Positions 44,845-54,256 of a DNA stretch of 64,000 nt are shown piece after piece. The notes under the pieces are model-generated. The model did no database searches. It was not told the DNA's origin and saw nothing but the letters and a program-made list of their open reading frames with translations. The translations under genes and the position numbers were made by a program. Each line of letters begins with the position of its first letter. Position 1 is the stretch's first letter. The stretch spans positions 2,418,001 to 2,482,000 of the forward strand of contig NZ_CP196351.1 in NCBI RefSeq assembly GCF_051668705.1, given 5' to 3'. This stretch comes from Alterisphingorhabdus sp051668705 (GTDB lineage Bacteria > Pseudomonadota > Alphaproteobacteria > Sphingomonadales > Sphingomonadaceae).

Positions 44845-46690
44845 CTGATCCGCCTTTATCGGCCTTATTGTCATCCACCTGATCCTTGCGGGCAGCTTTA
44901 ATCTCTTCAGGGCAGACCGGACGCACGAAACTGATAATCGCATCGCCATTCTCAATGATTGGACGCGCTTGTGCCGAGAATAGCAGCAACCGCTTGTCCG
45001 GCTTAAGCAAGGCAACAGCTTCCTCGTCTTCGTTCAGATTGGCGCGAAAATCTTCATAGGTGAATTTTTCAGTCAACCGTGTCTTACTAAACACCCAGCC
45101 TTCATTAGCGCGGTCGATTAACTGGCTGTAAACGGTCTCACTTTCTAGCAGCACGCGTCCACGCTTCGCACCCGGACTGTTCTTTTCAACCGCCATCGCG
45201 GTCATTTGGTCATAGCCAAATTCAGGGCCTAGGTCAGAACTAAGCAGTTGGTTATAACTTTCATTATCGGTTGAGATAATCATATGCTGAAACTGCCCAA
45301 GGTCGATTTTGTCGTCCAGCGCCTCCTCCAATATATCACCGCGATATGTTTCCAATGATAATTTGCGTGCACCGCGCAGCGCAAAGCGGCTGGTGTCTGC
45401 TACCATGACGGGCAGCTCAAGCGATTTGAGAAAAGCCGCAAATTCAATAGTCCAGCGATTCGCCCCGACCAATATGATCCCTTCACCCTTGCCTTCATCA
45501 ATACCCAGCCGTGCAGCAACCCATTTGGCCGAAAATCCGTGCGCAAATATGGTGACAATCACAACCGCGAAGCTGAGCGGTACCAAAGCCTCTGCATCAG
45601 CATAACCGCTTTTGATCAAGCGGCTGGCGAACAGGCCGGTAATGGCGACCGCAACAATGCCGCGTGGCGCAATCCATGCAATAAACAAACGCTCGCGCCA
45701 AGGTACGGAGCTAAGCAGCAGGCTGATCAACACCGTAACCGGGCGAACCACAAAGAGCAGCAACAATAAGAAGAGGATGAACTGTATCTGGAACTTCTGA
45801 ACCGTATCCCAATCCAATTGCGCAGACAGCAATACAAAAACGCCAGAGATAAGCAGCACGGACAAATCTTCTTTAAACCGGTGCAATGCGCGGCTGGAGT
45901 AAACATGGCGGTTGGCCATGACGACGCCCATGATGGTGACGGTAATCAGGCCAGTTTCGTGCATGATCAGATCAGAAACGACAAAACCCAATATAACACT
46001 AATCAGCAATATTGGTGCTTTAAGATATTCGGGCACATAGCCGCGCGGGAAAAGCCATGTCAGGCCATAACCCAGTGCCGCACCCATGATACCGGCAAGG
46101 AAGCTGGCGCCGAGCACATCGAAAGTGACATTGGCGACCGAGCCGTCACCTTCATGAATAATATAGGCGTAAATAGCGACCGCCAGCAAAGCACCAATAG
46201 GGTCGTTAACAATGCCTTCCCATTTCAGAATATCCCGCACCCGGTTGCCAACCCGCAATGTTCTGAGCATCGGGCCAATAACTGTTGGCCCAGTAACCAC
46301 CAAGATACCGCCAAAAAGGGCCGAAACCGGTAAGGAAAGACCAGCGCCATAATAGGCTGCTCCAGTTCCCAAGGCCCAACCTATAGGCACACCAATAAAG
46401 ACCAGTCGCAACACCGCACCGCCGGCATGGCGCAAATCGCGGAAATTCAGACTCAACCCGCCTTCAAAAAGGATGACTGCAACAGCCAGCTTAACAATAG
46501 GCTCCAGCAATGCGCCAAAATCATTTTCAGGGTCAATAAGACCAAATACCGGACCAGCGAGCACACCGACAATCAGCATCAAGGCAATGGCGGGCCTGCC
46601 TGTGCGCCATGCCACCCATTGCGCACCTATGCCCAGAAGGCCGATTAAGGCGATCTTGACCATCAAAGAGTCGAAAAGCGTAGCGTGCAT
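44819..46690 (-). CDS. CPA1-type sodium/proton (cation/proton) antiporter with C-terminal nucleotide-binding domain
   Basis: A 623-residue inner-membrane exchanger. Residues 1-395 form the Na_H_Exchanger domain with about 12 to 13 helices, including EGGLSLNFRDL, GGILVVTGPTVIGPML, the NDPIGALLAVAIY segment with the ion-binding ND pair, and AWIAPRGIVAVAITG. Residues about 400-540 resemble a TrkA-N Rossmann domain (GIILVGANRWTIEFAAFL) and a small C-terminal domain follows. Such antiporters regulate pH and sodium. The gene is preceded by bioA on the same strand with an 82-base gap. Confidence 0.94.
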   Translation of the reverse strand: MHATLFDSLMVKIALIGLLGIGAQWVAWRTGRPAIALMLIVGVLAGPVFGLIDPENDFGALLEPIVKLAVAVILFEGGLSLNFRDLRHAGGAVLRLVFIGVPIGWALGTGAAYYGAGLSLPVSALFGGILVVTGPTVIGPMLRTLRVGNRVRDILKWEGIVNDPIGALLAVAIYAYIIHEGDGSVANVTFDVLGASFLAGIMGAALGYGLTWLFPRGYVPEYLKAPILLISVILGFVVSDLIMHETGLITVTIMGVVMANRHVYSSRALHRFKEDLSVLLISGVFVLLSAQLDWDTVQKFQIQFILFLLLLLFVVRPVTVLISLLLSSVPWRERLFIAWIAPRGIVAVAITGLFASRLIKSGYADAEALVPLSFAVVIVTIFAHGFSAKWVAARLGIDEGKGEGIILVGANRWTIEFAAFLKSLELPVMVADTSRFALRGARKLSLETYRGDILEEALDDKIDLGQFQHMIISTDNESYNQLLSSDLGPEFGYDQMTAMAVEKNSPGAKRGRVLLESETVYSQLIDRANEGWVFSKTRLTEKFTYEDFRANLNEDEEAVALLKPDKRLLLFSAQARPIIENGDAIISFVRPVCPEEIKAARKDQVDDNKADKGGSEKHRSDTD

Positions 46691-46772
46691 ATGATTAGAA
46701 CCTTTTTGGTGCCATCAGCAGAGTGATGATCTGGCTTAAAGCAACAATATGCAATTTTTGCCAGCCCTATCC

Positions 46773-48053
46773 TTATATCACCTCAATGCAGCGTTCTATC
46801 ATGGTATAAATATGGTCCAATTGCTCATCCGTGATACAATAAGGCGGCAAAATATAGACAGTGTTGCCAAGCGGCCGCAACATAATGCCATTTTCGATAA
46901 AGAAAGCATTGAGCGTTGGCCCCAATGTTGAGAGATAGCCGCCACCCTTATCTTCATCGTCAGATGTGGCGCTGTCAGGCATAACAATTTCCATCGCCAG
47001 AATAGACCCTTGCTGACGGATATTGGTTATATGCACACAATCGGCAAAGCGCTGAGCAGCCTCACTGTGCCGCGCGGCAATATGGTCAATACGCTGCTGC
47101 ACAGGTTCATCGCGCCAAATTGCCAAATTGGCATTTACAGCGGCGCAGGCCATGGGGTTGGCAGTGTAGCTGCTGGAGTGGAAGAACATTTTTGCTTTAT
47201 CAGACGAAAGATGCGCATCATAAAAACGCTGCTGACATGCCGTTACCGCCAATGGCAAGGCACCGCTGGTAATGCCTTTTGACAGGCAGATAATATCAGG
47301 CACAAAATCAGCTTGTTGAAAGGCAAACATGCTGCCCGTGCGGCCCCAACCGGTCATAACCTCATCGACAATGAACGGCACATCATGGGCTGCGCAAATG
47401 GCATACATGGCCGATAAAGTTTCCGCGCTGTACATCAGCATTCCGCCAGCGCCCAGCACTAGGGGCTCGACAATAAAGGCAGCAGGCTTATGTGCAGCAT
47501 CTGCGCAATGGCGTTCCAGCGCGTCCAGCGTTACTTGCTCCCTGCCCTGTGACGGAAAGTCTATTGTGGCGACATCGAATAATAATGGCTCAAACGGCGT
47601 GTTGAAAATCGTGCGCTCACCCACCGACATGGTGCCAAACGTATCGCCATGATAGCTATGCTCCATCACCACGATACGCTCGCGCGGCGTGCCCAGATTA
47701 TGCCACATGCCCATCGCCATTTTCAGCGCCACCTCAACCGAAGTGGAGCCGGAATCAGAAAAGAAGATATGTGATAATTGCTCTGGCAAGACATCGCGCA
47801 TACCGCGTGCAGCCTGCAATGCCGGTGGATGCGTCCAGCCAGCAAAGATAATCTGATCCAATTGCGCTGCTTGATCCGCAATGGCCCTCGCAATTTTGGG
47901 GTGCGCATGGCCATGGGTGTTCACCCACCAGCTTGCAATACCGTCAATCAGTTCGCGCCCATCGGAAAGCCGCAATATCGCGCCATCCCCTGACACCACT
48001 TCGGGGATAGGCTCGTTTAGACCATGCTGGGTAAAAGGGTGCCAAATATCCAT
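46773..48053 (-). CDS. bioA: adenosylmethionine-8-amino-7-oxononanoate aminotransferase
   Basis: PLP enzyme that makes 7,8-diaminopelargonate in biotin synthesis using S-adenosylmethionine as amino donor. The 426-residue class III aminotransferase has DGIASWWVNTHGHAHPKI near the start, FFSDSGSTSVEVALKMAMG, DEVMTGWGRTG and the PLP lysine in CLSKGITSGALPLAV. The start lies 2 bases after the bioD stop, in the order bioF-bioD-bioA. Confidence 0.96.
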   Translation of the reverse strand: MDIWHPFTQHGLNEPIPEVVSGDGAILRLSDGRELIDGIASWWVNTHGHAHPKIARAIADQAAQLDQIIFAGWTHPPALQAARGMRDVLPEQLSHIFFSDSGSTSVEVALKMAMGMWHNLGTPRERIVVMEHSYHGDTFGTMSVGERTIFNTPFEPLLFDVATIDFPSQGREQVTLDALERHCADAAHKPAAFIVEPLVLGAGGMLMYSAETLSAMYAICAAHDVPFIVDEVMTGWGRTGSMFAFQQADFVPDIICLSKGITSGALPLAVTACQQRFYDAHLSSDKAKMFFHSSSYTANPMACAAVNANLAIWRDEPVQQRIDHIAARHSEAAQRFADCVHITNIRQQGSILAMEIVMPDSATSDDEDKGGGYLSTLGPTLNAFFIENGIMLRPLGNTVYILPPYCITDEQLDHIYTMIERCIEVI

Positions 48054-48055
48054 AT

Positions 48056-48691
48056 TTAGAGCGCAAAGTCCTCTTTTTTGAAATGTGCCGCAAATTGCGC
48101 CGCCAGATTTTGCGGCTCTAGCGCGTCAAGCCTTGGCAAGCGACCAAGATGCCGCACATCGCCCATTTTGCAAATAATGTCCTCGCTGCTCGGCATAGCA
48201 TCGCCAGTAAAGGCAACACCATGGATCGGCACCTGCCGCGCGCGCAATGCCTCTATGGTCAGCAAGCTGTGATTGATGGTGCCAAGGCTGGTGCTGGCAA
48301 CGATAATGGTGGGCAATGACCAGCGGGCCATAAGATCAGCATAGGTCACGTCATGATTGATCGGCACCAAAGCGCCGCCCGCGCCTTCAATAACCAATGG
48401 GCCATCGACCTGCGGCACGCTCAGCGCGTCCATATCAATATGCACCCCTTCCATATCGGCGCTATGGTGCGGTGAAGCGGGCAGCTTTAATCGCCAAGCC
48501 TCTGGCAAAATAAAGGTATCGTCCACGCCCGATAGACGCGCAACCCGCTCACAATCGGTCCCGCCATCTGTTCCGGCCTGAACCGGCTTCCAATAATAGG
48601 CGCGCAAAAATTGCACCAGACCAGCGCAAAACACCGTCTTGCCGATATCGGTATCTGTTCCTGTGACCATGAAGGTTGGAAATTTGCTCAT
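48056..48691 (-). CDS. bioD: dethiobiotin synthetase
   Basis: ATP-dependent carboxylation and ring closure of diaminopelargonate to dethiobiotin. The 211-residue protein has the P-loop GTDTDIGKTVFCAGL, the YYWKPVQAGTD segment and VIEGAGGALVPIN. It lies 11 bases after bioF and 2 bases before bioA. Confidence 0.96.
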   Translation of the reverse strand: MSKFPTFMVTGTDTDIGKTVFCAGLVQFLRAYYWKPVQAGTDGGTDCERVARLSGVDDTFILPEAWRLKLPASPHHSADMEGVHIDMDALSVPQVDGPLVIEGAGGALVPINHDVTYADLMARWSLPTIIVASTSLGTINHSLLTIEALRARQVPIHGVAFTGDAMPSSEDIICKMGDVRHLGRLPRLDALEPQNLAAQFAAHFKKEDFAL

Positions 48692-48702
48692 GATATCACC
48701 GC

Positions 48703-49896
48703 TTATATAAAGTCTAACAGGTCATCAATGCTATCGGCCAGACGGATAATATCGCCTTTCTCCACATTATTAGTTATCACAATCCGCAAACGTGATGTCC
48801 CCTTTGGCACGGTCGGCGGGCGGATGCCGCGCACATCAAAACCCTGTTTCTGCAAATAAGCTGCAGCCTGCATTGTGCGGTCATTATCGCCCATGATCAC
48901 GGGGAAGATGGGCGTATGCGGGTCGGGTTTTTTGCAATAGGGTTTCAAATGATGCACGGCCAGACTGATACGCTGTTCCAAATTGGCCTGCAATTGGGGT
49001 GTTTTGGCCACCAGCGAAATAGCGGCCTGCGCCAGACTGGCCATAAATGGCGATGGTGCCGTGGAAAATATGAAGCTGCGCGCACGGTTGATCATGAAAT
49101 CGCGCAGCACTGATGACATGCCCAACAAGGCCCCCTCAACGCCAAAGGCCTTACCCAAAGTACGCAAGACGATCACATTATCAGCATGCATTGGATCATC
49201 ATGCACGGTATCATTATGCGCTGCGCCCTCATATCGCCGATCCGCGATCAGATAATCCGCAAGCCCGCGCCCCTCTTCGCCAAATGTGCCGCCGCCATGC
49301 GCATCATCAATCAGCAGAAAAGCATCATGTTCATCCGCCAGTTTTTTCAGGTCAGCCAGCGGCGCAATATCACCGTCCATACTGTATAGGCTTTCCACCG
49401 CCAGCCATATGCGCCCTGTCCCGCCTTGCGCACGGTAATGGGCAATCGCATCGGCAAAGGCCGCAACATCATTATGCGCCGCGCTGATATGGTCGGCGCG
49501 TGTCAGGCGCAATCCCTCATGCGTGCTGGCATGGATCAGCGCATCATGGATGATTATGTCCCCGCGTTGCGGCAAGGTTGCCAGCACCGCACTGTTGGCG
49601 GCAAAACCGCTGCCGAAAAAGAGCATTGCCTGATGCCCGAAATGCTTTGCGGCAAATTCCTCTAATGCTGCATGGGCATAATGATTGCCACGCAGCAACC
49701 GCGAGCCACCCGAACCCAGCGCGACGCCTGTTTCCAAAACCGTCCGCGCCGCATCGCGCAGAACATCGCTGCCTGCCAAACCCAGATAATCATTGGAAGA
49801 AAAATCTATGCCATTCAGCGTGCTAAGCTGCCGCTCTCGTCCCTCACCTGCCAAGTCAAGCAAGTGCTGCTGATAGACTTTTTCCAGAGAATGCAT
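48703..49896 (-). CDS. bioF: 8-amino-7-oxononanoate synthase
   Basis: PLP enzyme that condenses pimeloyl-ACP (or -CoA) with L-alanine, the first committed step of the ring part of biotin. The 397-residue protein has FSSNDYLGLAGSD, GSGGSRLLRGNHYAHAALEE, LIDDAHGGGTFGEEGRG and the PLP lysine in LRTLGKAFGVEGALL. The ATG at 49896 is preferred; a TTG at 49917 would add seven residues. Neither has a clear ribosome binding site, and the gene starts 23 bases after the stop of the aminotransferase gene, so coupled translation is likely. Confidence 0.95.
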   Translation of the reverse strand: MHSLEKVYQQHLLDLAGEGRERQLSTLNGIDFSSNDYLGLAGSDVLRDAARTVLETGVALGSGGSRLLRGNHYAHAALEEFAAKHFGHQAMLFFGSGFAANSAVLATLPQRGDIIIHDALIHASTHEGLRLTRADHISAAHNDVAAFADAIAHYRAQGGTGRIWLAVESLYSMDGDIAPLADLKKLADEHDAFLLIDDAHGGGTFGEEGRGLADYLIADRRYEGAAHNDTVHDDPMHADNVIVLRTLGKAFGVEGALLGMSSVLRDFMINRARSFIFSTAPSPFMASLAQAAISLVAKTPQLQANLEQRISLAVHHLKPYCKKPDPHTPIFPVIMGDNDRTMQAAAYLQKQGFDVRGIRPPTVPKGTSRLRIVITNNVEKGDIIRLADSIDDLLDFI

Positions 49897-49919
49897 CTCA
49901 GCTACAGCGCCGCGCAAAG

Positions 49920-51101
49920 CTAGCCATGCTCAGCAAGGAATTTTTTGATATTGCGCGCCGCTTGGCGGATACGCTGTTCATTCTCAACCAAGGCAAGGCG
50001 CACATAGCCTTCGCCTTCTTCGCCAAAGCCTGTGCCGGGCGCTACGGCAACTTGCGCCTTGGACAAGAGCTGTTTGGCAAACTCCATCGACCCTGCCTCG
50101 CGGAATTGTTCAGGAATGGGGGCCCATGCGAACATGCTGGCCGCTGGCGGCGGAATATCCCATCCGGCACGGCCAAAGCTCTCCACCATCACGTCGCGGC
50201 GCGATTTATAGAGTTGGCGATTGGCCTCTATATTGTCTTGCGGCCCATTTAGCGCCGCCGTTGCTGCAACTTGGATGGGCGTGAACGCACCATAATCCAG
50301 ATAGGATTTTACCCGCGTCAACGCGCTTATCAATTGCTGGTTACCCACTGCAAAGCCCATGCGCCAACCGGCCATGGAATATGTTTTCGACATCGAGGTA
50401 AATTCAACCGCAACATCTTTTGCGCCTGGCACTTGCAAGATCGATGGCGTTGGCTCACCGTCAAAATATATCTCCGCATAAGCCAGATCAGATATCACCC
50501 ACAATCCATGCTCACGCGCAAAGTCCACCACTTTGGCATAGAAATCCAGATCGGCAACATAGGCTGTCGGGTTAGACGGATAGCCCATGACCAGCACTTT
50601 GGGCTTAGGGACGCTGTACGCCATGGAATAGCGCAACCGGTCAAAAAAGTCTGGGCCGGGCGCAGCGGGGATTGAGCGAATGGCAGCCCCGGCTATGATG
50701 AACCCGAAGGTGTGAATGGGGTAGCTAGGGTTAGGCGCTAGCACGACATCGCCCGGCGCGGTGATCGCTTGCGCCAGATTGGCGAGGCCCTCTTTAGAGC
50801 CCAGCGTGACGACAACTTCGCTATCAGGGTCGACATCAACCCCAAAGCGCCGCTGATAATAGGCCGCTTGTGCCTTGCGTAGACCCTTTATCCCCCGTGA
50901 GGCAGAATAGCGATGTGCATTAGGATCATTCGCCACTTCGGCCAATTTATCGATGATATGCTTTGCCGGCGCTCCATCAGGATTGCCCATGCCCAGATCA
51001 ATAATATCCTCGCCGCGCGCCCGCGCATCTGCCTTCATCGCATTGACTTCGGCAAAGACATAAGGTGGCAGTCGGCGGATACGATAAAATTCTTCGGTCA
51101 T
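49920..51101 (-). CDS. alaC: class I aminotransferase of the AlaC (glutamate-pyruvate) type
   Basis: A 393-residue fold-type I PLP aminotransferase. It has IIDLGMGNPDGAPAKHIID, NPSYPIHTFGFIIAGA, a long SMSKTYSMAGWRMGF with the PLP lysine, and a C-terminal VRLALVENEQRIRQAARNI. The sequence agrees with AlaC, which forms alanine from pyruvate and glutamate; the related LL-diaminopimelate aminotransferases are the main alternative. It is directly upstream of bioF, whose substrate is L-alanine, and divergent from phaC. Confidence 0.9.
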   Translation of the reverse strand: MTEEFYRIRRLPPYVFAEVNAMKADARARGEDIIDLGMGNPDGAPAKHIIDKLAEVANDPNAHRYSASRGIKGLRKAQAAYYQRRFGVDVDPDSEVVVTLGSKEGLANLAQAITAPGDVVLAPNPSYPIHTFGFIIAGAAIRSIPAAPGPDFFDRLRYSMAYSVPKPKVLVMGYPSNPTAYVADLDFYAKVVDFAREHGLWVISDLAYAEIYFDGEPTPSILQVPGAKDVAVEFTSMSKTYSMAGWRMGFAVGNQQLISALTRVKSYLDYGAFTPIQVAATAALNGPQDNIEANRQLYKSRRDVMVESFGRAGWDIPPPAASMFAWAPIPEQFREAGSMEFAKQLLSKAQVAVAPGTGFGEEGEGYVRLALVENEQRIRQAARNIKKFLAEHG

Positions 51102-51276
51102 GGCTCTTCAGTTGCTGGCTGTTTGATCACTATCCCAATGGCGCAGCAGACCAGATATGTCGAGCATTTTGGTAGCGCAAAGCAGCACAATGACTTATTT
51201 ATGTCCGCAAATGCTGTTACACTCAGATTCAGAATCCCAATTGCCATAAATTCTTGCTGCACCGGAACGCGCCATA

Positions 51277-53109
51277 ATGTCCAACGATATACCCGATAAT
51301 CCATTTGCAAACTTTGCTGCCTTTGGCGCTGGTTTCGATATGTCGCAATTTGACCCGGCCAAAATGGCGAGCGGTACATTGCCCGGCATGGAGGATGTTC
51401 AGCAATGGATGAGCGTCATGCGGCAAGCCCAGGCGATGATGACCGAGCATATGTCACAATTGGCCCAAAGCGATGACAATATGCTGAGCAAATTGTGGAA
51501 CCCGCAATATTGGCAAGAGCAAATGGCGCGTTTCGATAAAGGCGGCCTGCACAATATGATGCAACAGCAAAATGCGCTGTGGCAGCAGGGCATGGAATAT
51601 TGGCAGGCTATGCTGACGGGCAAAGCTCCGGAAACCACAAAATCAGACAGGCGCTTTCAAGCGGCAGAGTGGCAAGAACAAATGGCATTTGCCGCCCTGC
51701 AGCAAAATTATCTGCTTATGTCCGATCATCTGCTGAAACTGACTGAGGGCATGGAGGGGCTGGAGCCAAGTGCCAAAGCCAAATTGACATTCGCCATGCA
51801 GAATATGGTTGATGCCATGAGCCCCGCCAATTTTGCACTGACAAACCCGCAGGTCATTCAAAAGACAGTGGAAACAAAAGGTCAGAATCTGCTCAAAGGT
51901 CTTGAACATATGCTGGCCGATATCCGCAAAGGGCAAATGACCCATACGGACCCGAATGCATTTGAGCTAGGCCGCAACATTGCTATCACTCCGGGCAAGG
52001 TGGTGCATGAAACCGCGCTATATCAACTGATTCAATATGAGCCAGCAACCAAAAAGGTTGATAGCATACCCTTGGTCATCTTTCCGCCATGGATAAACCG
52101 TTTCTATATTCTCGACCTCAATGAGAAGAAAAGTTTCGTCAAATGGGCCGTTGACCAAGGCATTACCGTGTTCATTGTGTCGTGGAAGTCAGCTGACGAA
52201 ACCCTGCGCGATGTTGTTTGGGACGATTATGTCATGAGCCAGATTGACGCCATGACCACGATACGTGACGCACTGGATGTGCCGCATGTTAACGCCATTG
52301 GCTATTGCGTATCAGGCACGACATTGGCGGCAACACTTGCCCTGCTGGAAGCACGCGGTGAGAGCGATCTGGTCGGTAGTGCCACATTCTTTACCGCGCA
52401 GGTTGATTTTGCCGATGCGGGTGAGCTTCAGCATTTTATTGATGACGACCAACTGGCAATGATTGACCATTTGTCAGCCGAAACGGGGTATCTTGATGGT
52501 CGCTATATGGCGCTGACATTCAATATGCTGCGCGGGCGTGATCTGATCTGGAATTATGTCGTTAACAATTATCTGCTGGGTCAGGAATACCCGCCCTTTG
52601 ATCTGCTCCACTGGAATGGCGATACAACAAACCTACCTGCAAAATGGCATCGCGCCTATTTGATAGACCTTTATCGGGACAATAAACTGGTCCAACCAGG
52701 GGCCATCACCATTGATGGTACAGCGATTGATATTCGCAAGATACAAACACCCTGCTTTATTCAGGCCGGTATTGATGATCATATCGCTCCAGCGCCAAGC
52801 GTATGGAAATTGATGCACCATCTCAGCGGCCCGAAGGAATTCATGTTGGCCGGGTCAGGGCATATTGCTGGTGTCGTTAACCCACCAAAGGCCAAAAAAT
52901 ACCAATATTGGACACGGCCAGAAGGTGCAGAGACGCTCGATGACTTTAAGCAAAAGGCACAGGAGCATCCCGGCAGCTGGTGGCCCTATTGGCGCGAATG
53001 GATCGGCCAGCATGGTGGAAAGAAGGTTGCGGCAACCGGCGCACGCCTTCCCGGCAATGGCACATTGCCAGCCATTGAGGATGCGCCCGGGCGATATGTG
53101 AAGCAGTAA
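51277..53109 (+). CDS. phaC: class I poly(3-hydroxyalkanoate) synthase
   Basis: Polymerises 3-hydroxyacyl-CoA to polyester granules. The 610-residue enzyme has a variable N-domain (1-210) and an alpha/beta-hydrolase catalytic domain. The nucleophile cysteine is residue 344 in GYCVSGTTLA; the usual G-x-C-x-G-G box has serine in place of the first of the last two glycines. Other triad members are in AGIDDHIAPAPS (Asp) and AGSGHIAGVVNPP (His). The N-part contains FELGRNIAITPGKVV, typical of class I. No phaE or phaR is adjacent; a phasin gene follows 125 bases on. Confidence 0.97.
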   Translation: MSNDIPDNPFANFAAFGAGFDMSQFDPAKMASGTLPGMEDVQQWMSVMRQAQAMMTEHMSQLAQSDDNMLSKLWNPQYWQEQMARFDKGGLHNMMQQQNALWQQGMEYWQAMLTGKAPETTKSDRRFQAAEWQEQMAFAALQQNYLLMSDHLLKLTEGMEGLEPSAKAKLTFAMQNMVDAMSPANFALTNPQVIQKTVETKGQNLLKGLEHMLADIRKGQMTHTDPNAFELGRNIAITPGKVVHETALYQLIQYEPATKKVDSIPLVIFPPWINRFYILDLNEKKSFVKWAVDQGITVFIVSWKSADETLRDVVWDDYVMSQIDAMTTIRDALDVPHVNAIGYCVSGTTLAATLALLEARGESDLVGSATFFTAQVDFADAGELQHFIDDDQLAMIDHLSAETGYLDGRYMALTFNMLRGRDLIWNYVVNNYLLGQEYPPFDLLHWNGDTTNLPAKWHRAYLIDLYRDNKLVQPGAITIDGTAIDIRKIQTPCFIQAGIDDHIAPAPSVWKLMHHLSGPKEFMLAGSGHIAGVVNPPKAKKYQYWTRPEGAETLDDFKQKAQEHPGSWWPYWREWIGQHGGKKVAATGARLPGNGTLPAIEDAPGRYVKQ

Positions 53110-53173
53110 GTTATAAAGCATTGATACGGTCAGGCGTTTATTCTCATTGCCGCATAGATATTTACCAGCGCTT

Positions 53174-53188
53174 TTGTGCGCTGCACAA
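53174..53188. promoter_or_regulatory. upstream TGC-N3-GCA box (PhaR-type operator candidate)
   Basis: TTGTGC and GCACAA arms around a 3-base centre form a perfect dyad. The core TGC-N3-GCA agrees with my recollection of TGC-rich operators bound by the alphaproteobacterial repressor PhaR before phasin genes. It ends 7 bases before the -35 box of the phasin promoter. Confidence 0.5.
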
Positions 53189-53195
53189 TTTTTCC

Positions 53196-53224
53196 TTGAC
53201 GAAAGGAAAATGAATCACTATTGT
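53196..53224 (+). promoter_or_regulatory. probable promoter of the phasin gene
   Basis: TTGACG at 53196-53201 (5 of 6) and TATTGT at 53219-53224 (4 of 6) with a 17-base spacer. An 8-base dyad (arms TTTTCCTT and AAGGAAAA at 53190-53197 and 53203-53210) overlaps the -35 box. The -10 box touches the second TGC-N3-GCA element, so repressor binding there would block it. Confidence 0.5.
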
Positions 53225-53232
53225 GCAGTGCA
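53224..53232. promoter_or_regulatory. second TGC-N3-GCA box (PhaR-type operator candidate)
   Basis: TGCAGTGCA, again TGC-N3-GCA, begins at the last base of the -10 box and lies 47 bases centre to centre from the first copy. Together the two copies bracket the promoter. Confidence 0.5.
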
Positions 53233-53234
53233 AC

Positions 53235-54077
53235 ATGAACGATAAGGTAAACACAATCATGGCTGACAATGCTAAGATTATCACTGATGACGCTGCCGCC
53301 AAAGATGCGGAAAAGGCATTTGCTGAAGCGTCAGCAAAATCTGCTCCCGCTAAAAAAGCGGTGATCGCAAAAAAACCAGCGACTAAGAAAGCCGCTGTTG
53401 CAAAAGCTGCTGCTAAGACTGTTGCCAAACCAGCGGTGAAAACAGCTGCAAAAACAAGCACGTCAAAAGCTGCTGTCGCGAAAAAGACCACAGCACCAAA
53501 AGCTGCTGCAAAGAAAACTGTCGCTAAGAAAACTATCATAACCAAAACAGCAGCCGCCAAAAAGGCCCCTGCACGCAAAACCGCGTCTAAAGATGCCAAT
53601 GTTAAGAAGGAAAACATCATGAACAAAGCAACTGAAACTGTTAAAGAAACAACCGAAACTATGACAGCACGTGCTAAAGAATTGTTTGGTAACATGTCTG
53701 CACAAGCCAAAACGGCTTATGAAAAAGGCACCGAGTATGTTTCTCAGGCCAATGAATTCAACAAAGCCAATATCGAAGCGCTTGTTGCTTCAGGCAAAAT
53801 CGCTGCCAAAGGTGCTCAAGATATGGGCCAAACCTATGCAACAGATTTGCGCAGCAATTTCGAAGAAACCACTGCAACTTTGAAGCAGTTTGCTGCTGTT
53901 AAATCACCAACAGAATTCTTCCAGCTACAAGCCGCAACAGTGCGCAAAGCATTCGACACCGGTGTTGCACAAACATCTAAAAACACTGAACAGTTCATCA
54001 AAATTGCCGGTGAAGTTGTTCAGCCCATTTCCAACCGCGTCAGCGAGACAATGGAAACATTCAAAAAAGCTGCCTAA
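53235..54077 (+). CDS. phasin family protein with N-terminal Lys/Ala-rich (histone H1-like) tail
   Basis: About 280 residues. Residues 1-35 are acidic to neutral, residues about 35-125 are made almost only of Lys, Ala, Thr, Val and Pro (units such as AAKKTVAKKT and KPAVKTAAKT), and residues about 130-275 are a helical phasin domain with ETVKETTETMTARAKELFGN and EFFQLQAATVRKAFDTGV. Phasins coat PHA granules; the basic part should bind nucleic acid as in PhaF of Pseudomonas, where however it is C-terminal. The true start may be the ATG at 53259. A terminator follows. Confidence 0.9.
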   Translation: MNDKVNTIMADNAKIITDDAAAKDAEKAFAEASAKSAPAKKAVIAKKPATKKAAVAKAAAKTVAKPAVKTAAKTSTSKAAVAKKTTAPKAAAKKTVAKKTIITKTAAAKKAPARKTASKDANVKKENIMNKATETVKETTETMTARAKELFGNMSAQAKTAYEKGTEYVSQANEFNKANIEALVASGKIAAKGAQDMGQTYATDLRSNFEETTATLKQFAAVKSPTEFFQLQAATVRKAFDTGVAQTSKNTEQFIKIAGEVVQPISNRVSETMETFKKAA

Positions 54078-54110
54078 GACAGTTTTACGAGATTAAGTCT
54101 CTCGAACAAT

Positions 54111-54140
54111 AGGGCTGTACCGTAAGGTGCAGCCCTTTTT
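54111..54140 (+). terminator. intrinsic terminator of the phasin gene
   Basis: An 11-bp stem (AGGGCTGTACC at 54111-54121 with GGTGCAGCCCT at 54126-54136, one G-T wobble) closes a 4-base GTAA loop and runs into five T residues. It begins 34 bases after the stop codon. Confidence 0.9.
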
Positions 54141-54256
54141 GTTGCTCGATGCTCGCAACGTTCTGACAGCAATATTAAGTGGGGATTGCAGCACTTTGTA
54201 ATAATCTGCATAGCGCACCCTTGCACACCAACAATAAGATACGATATTCTGCATCT

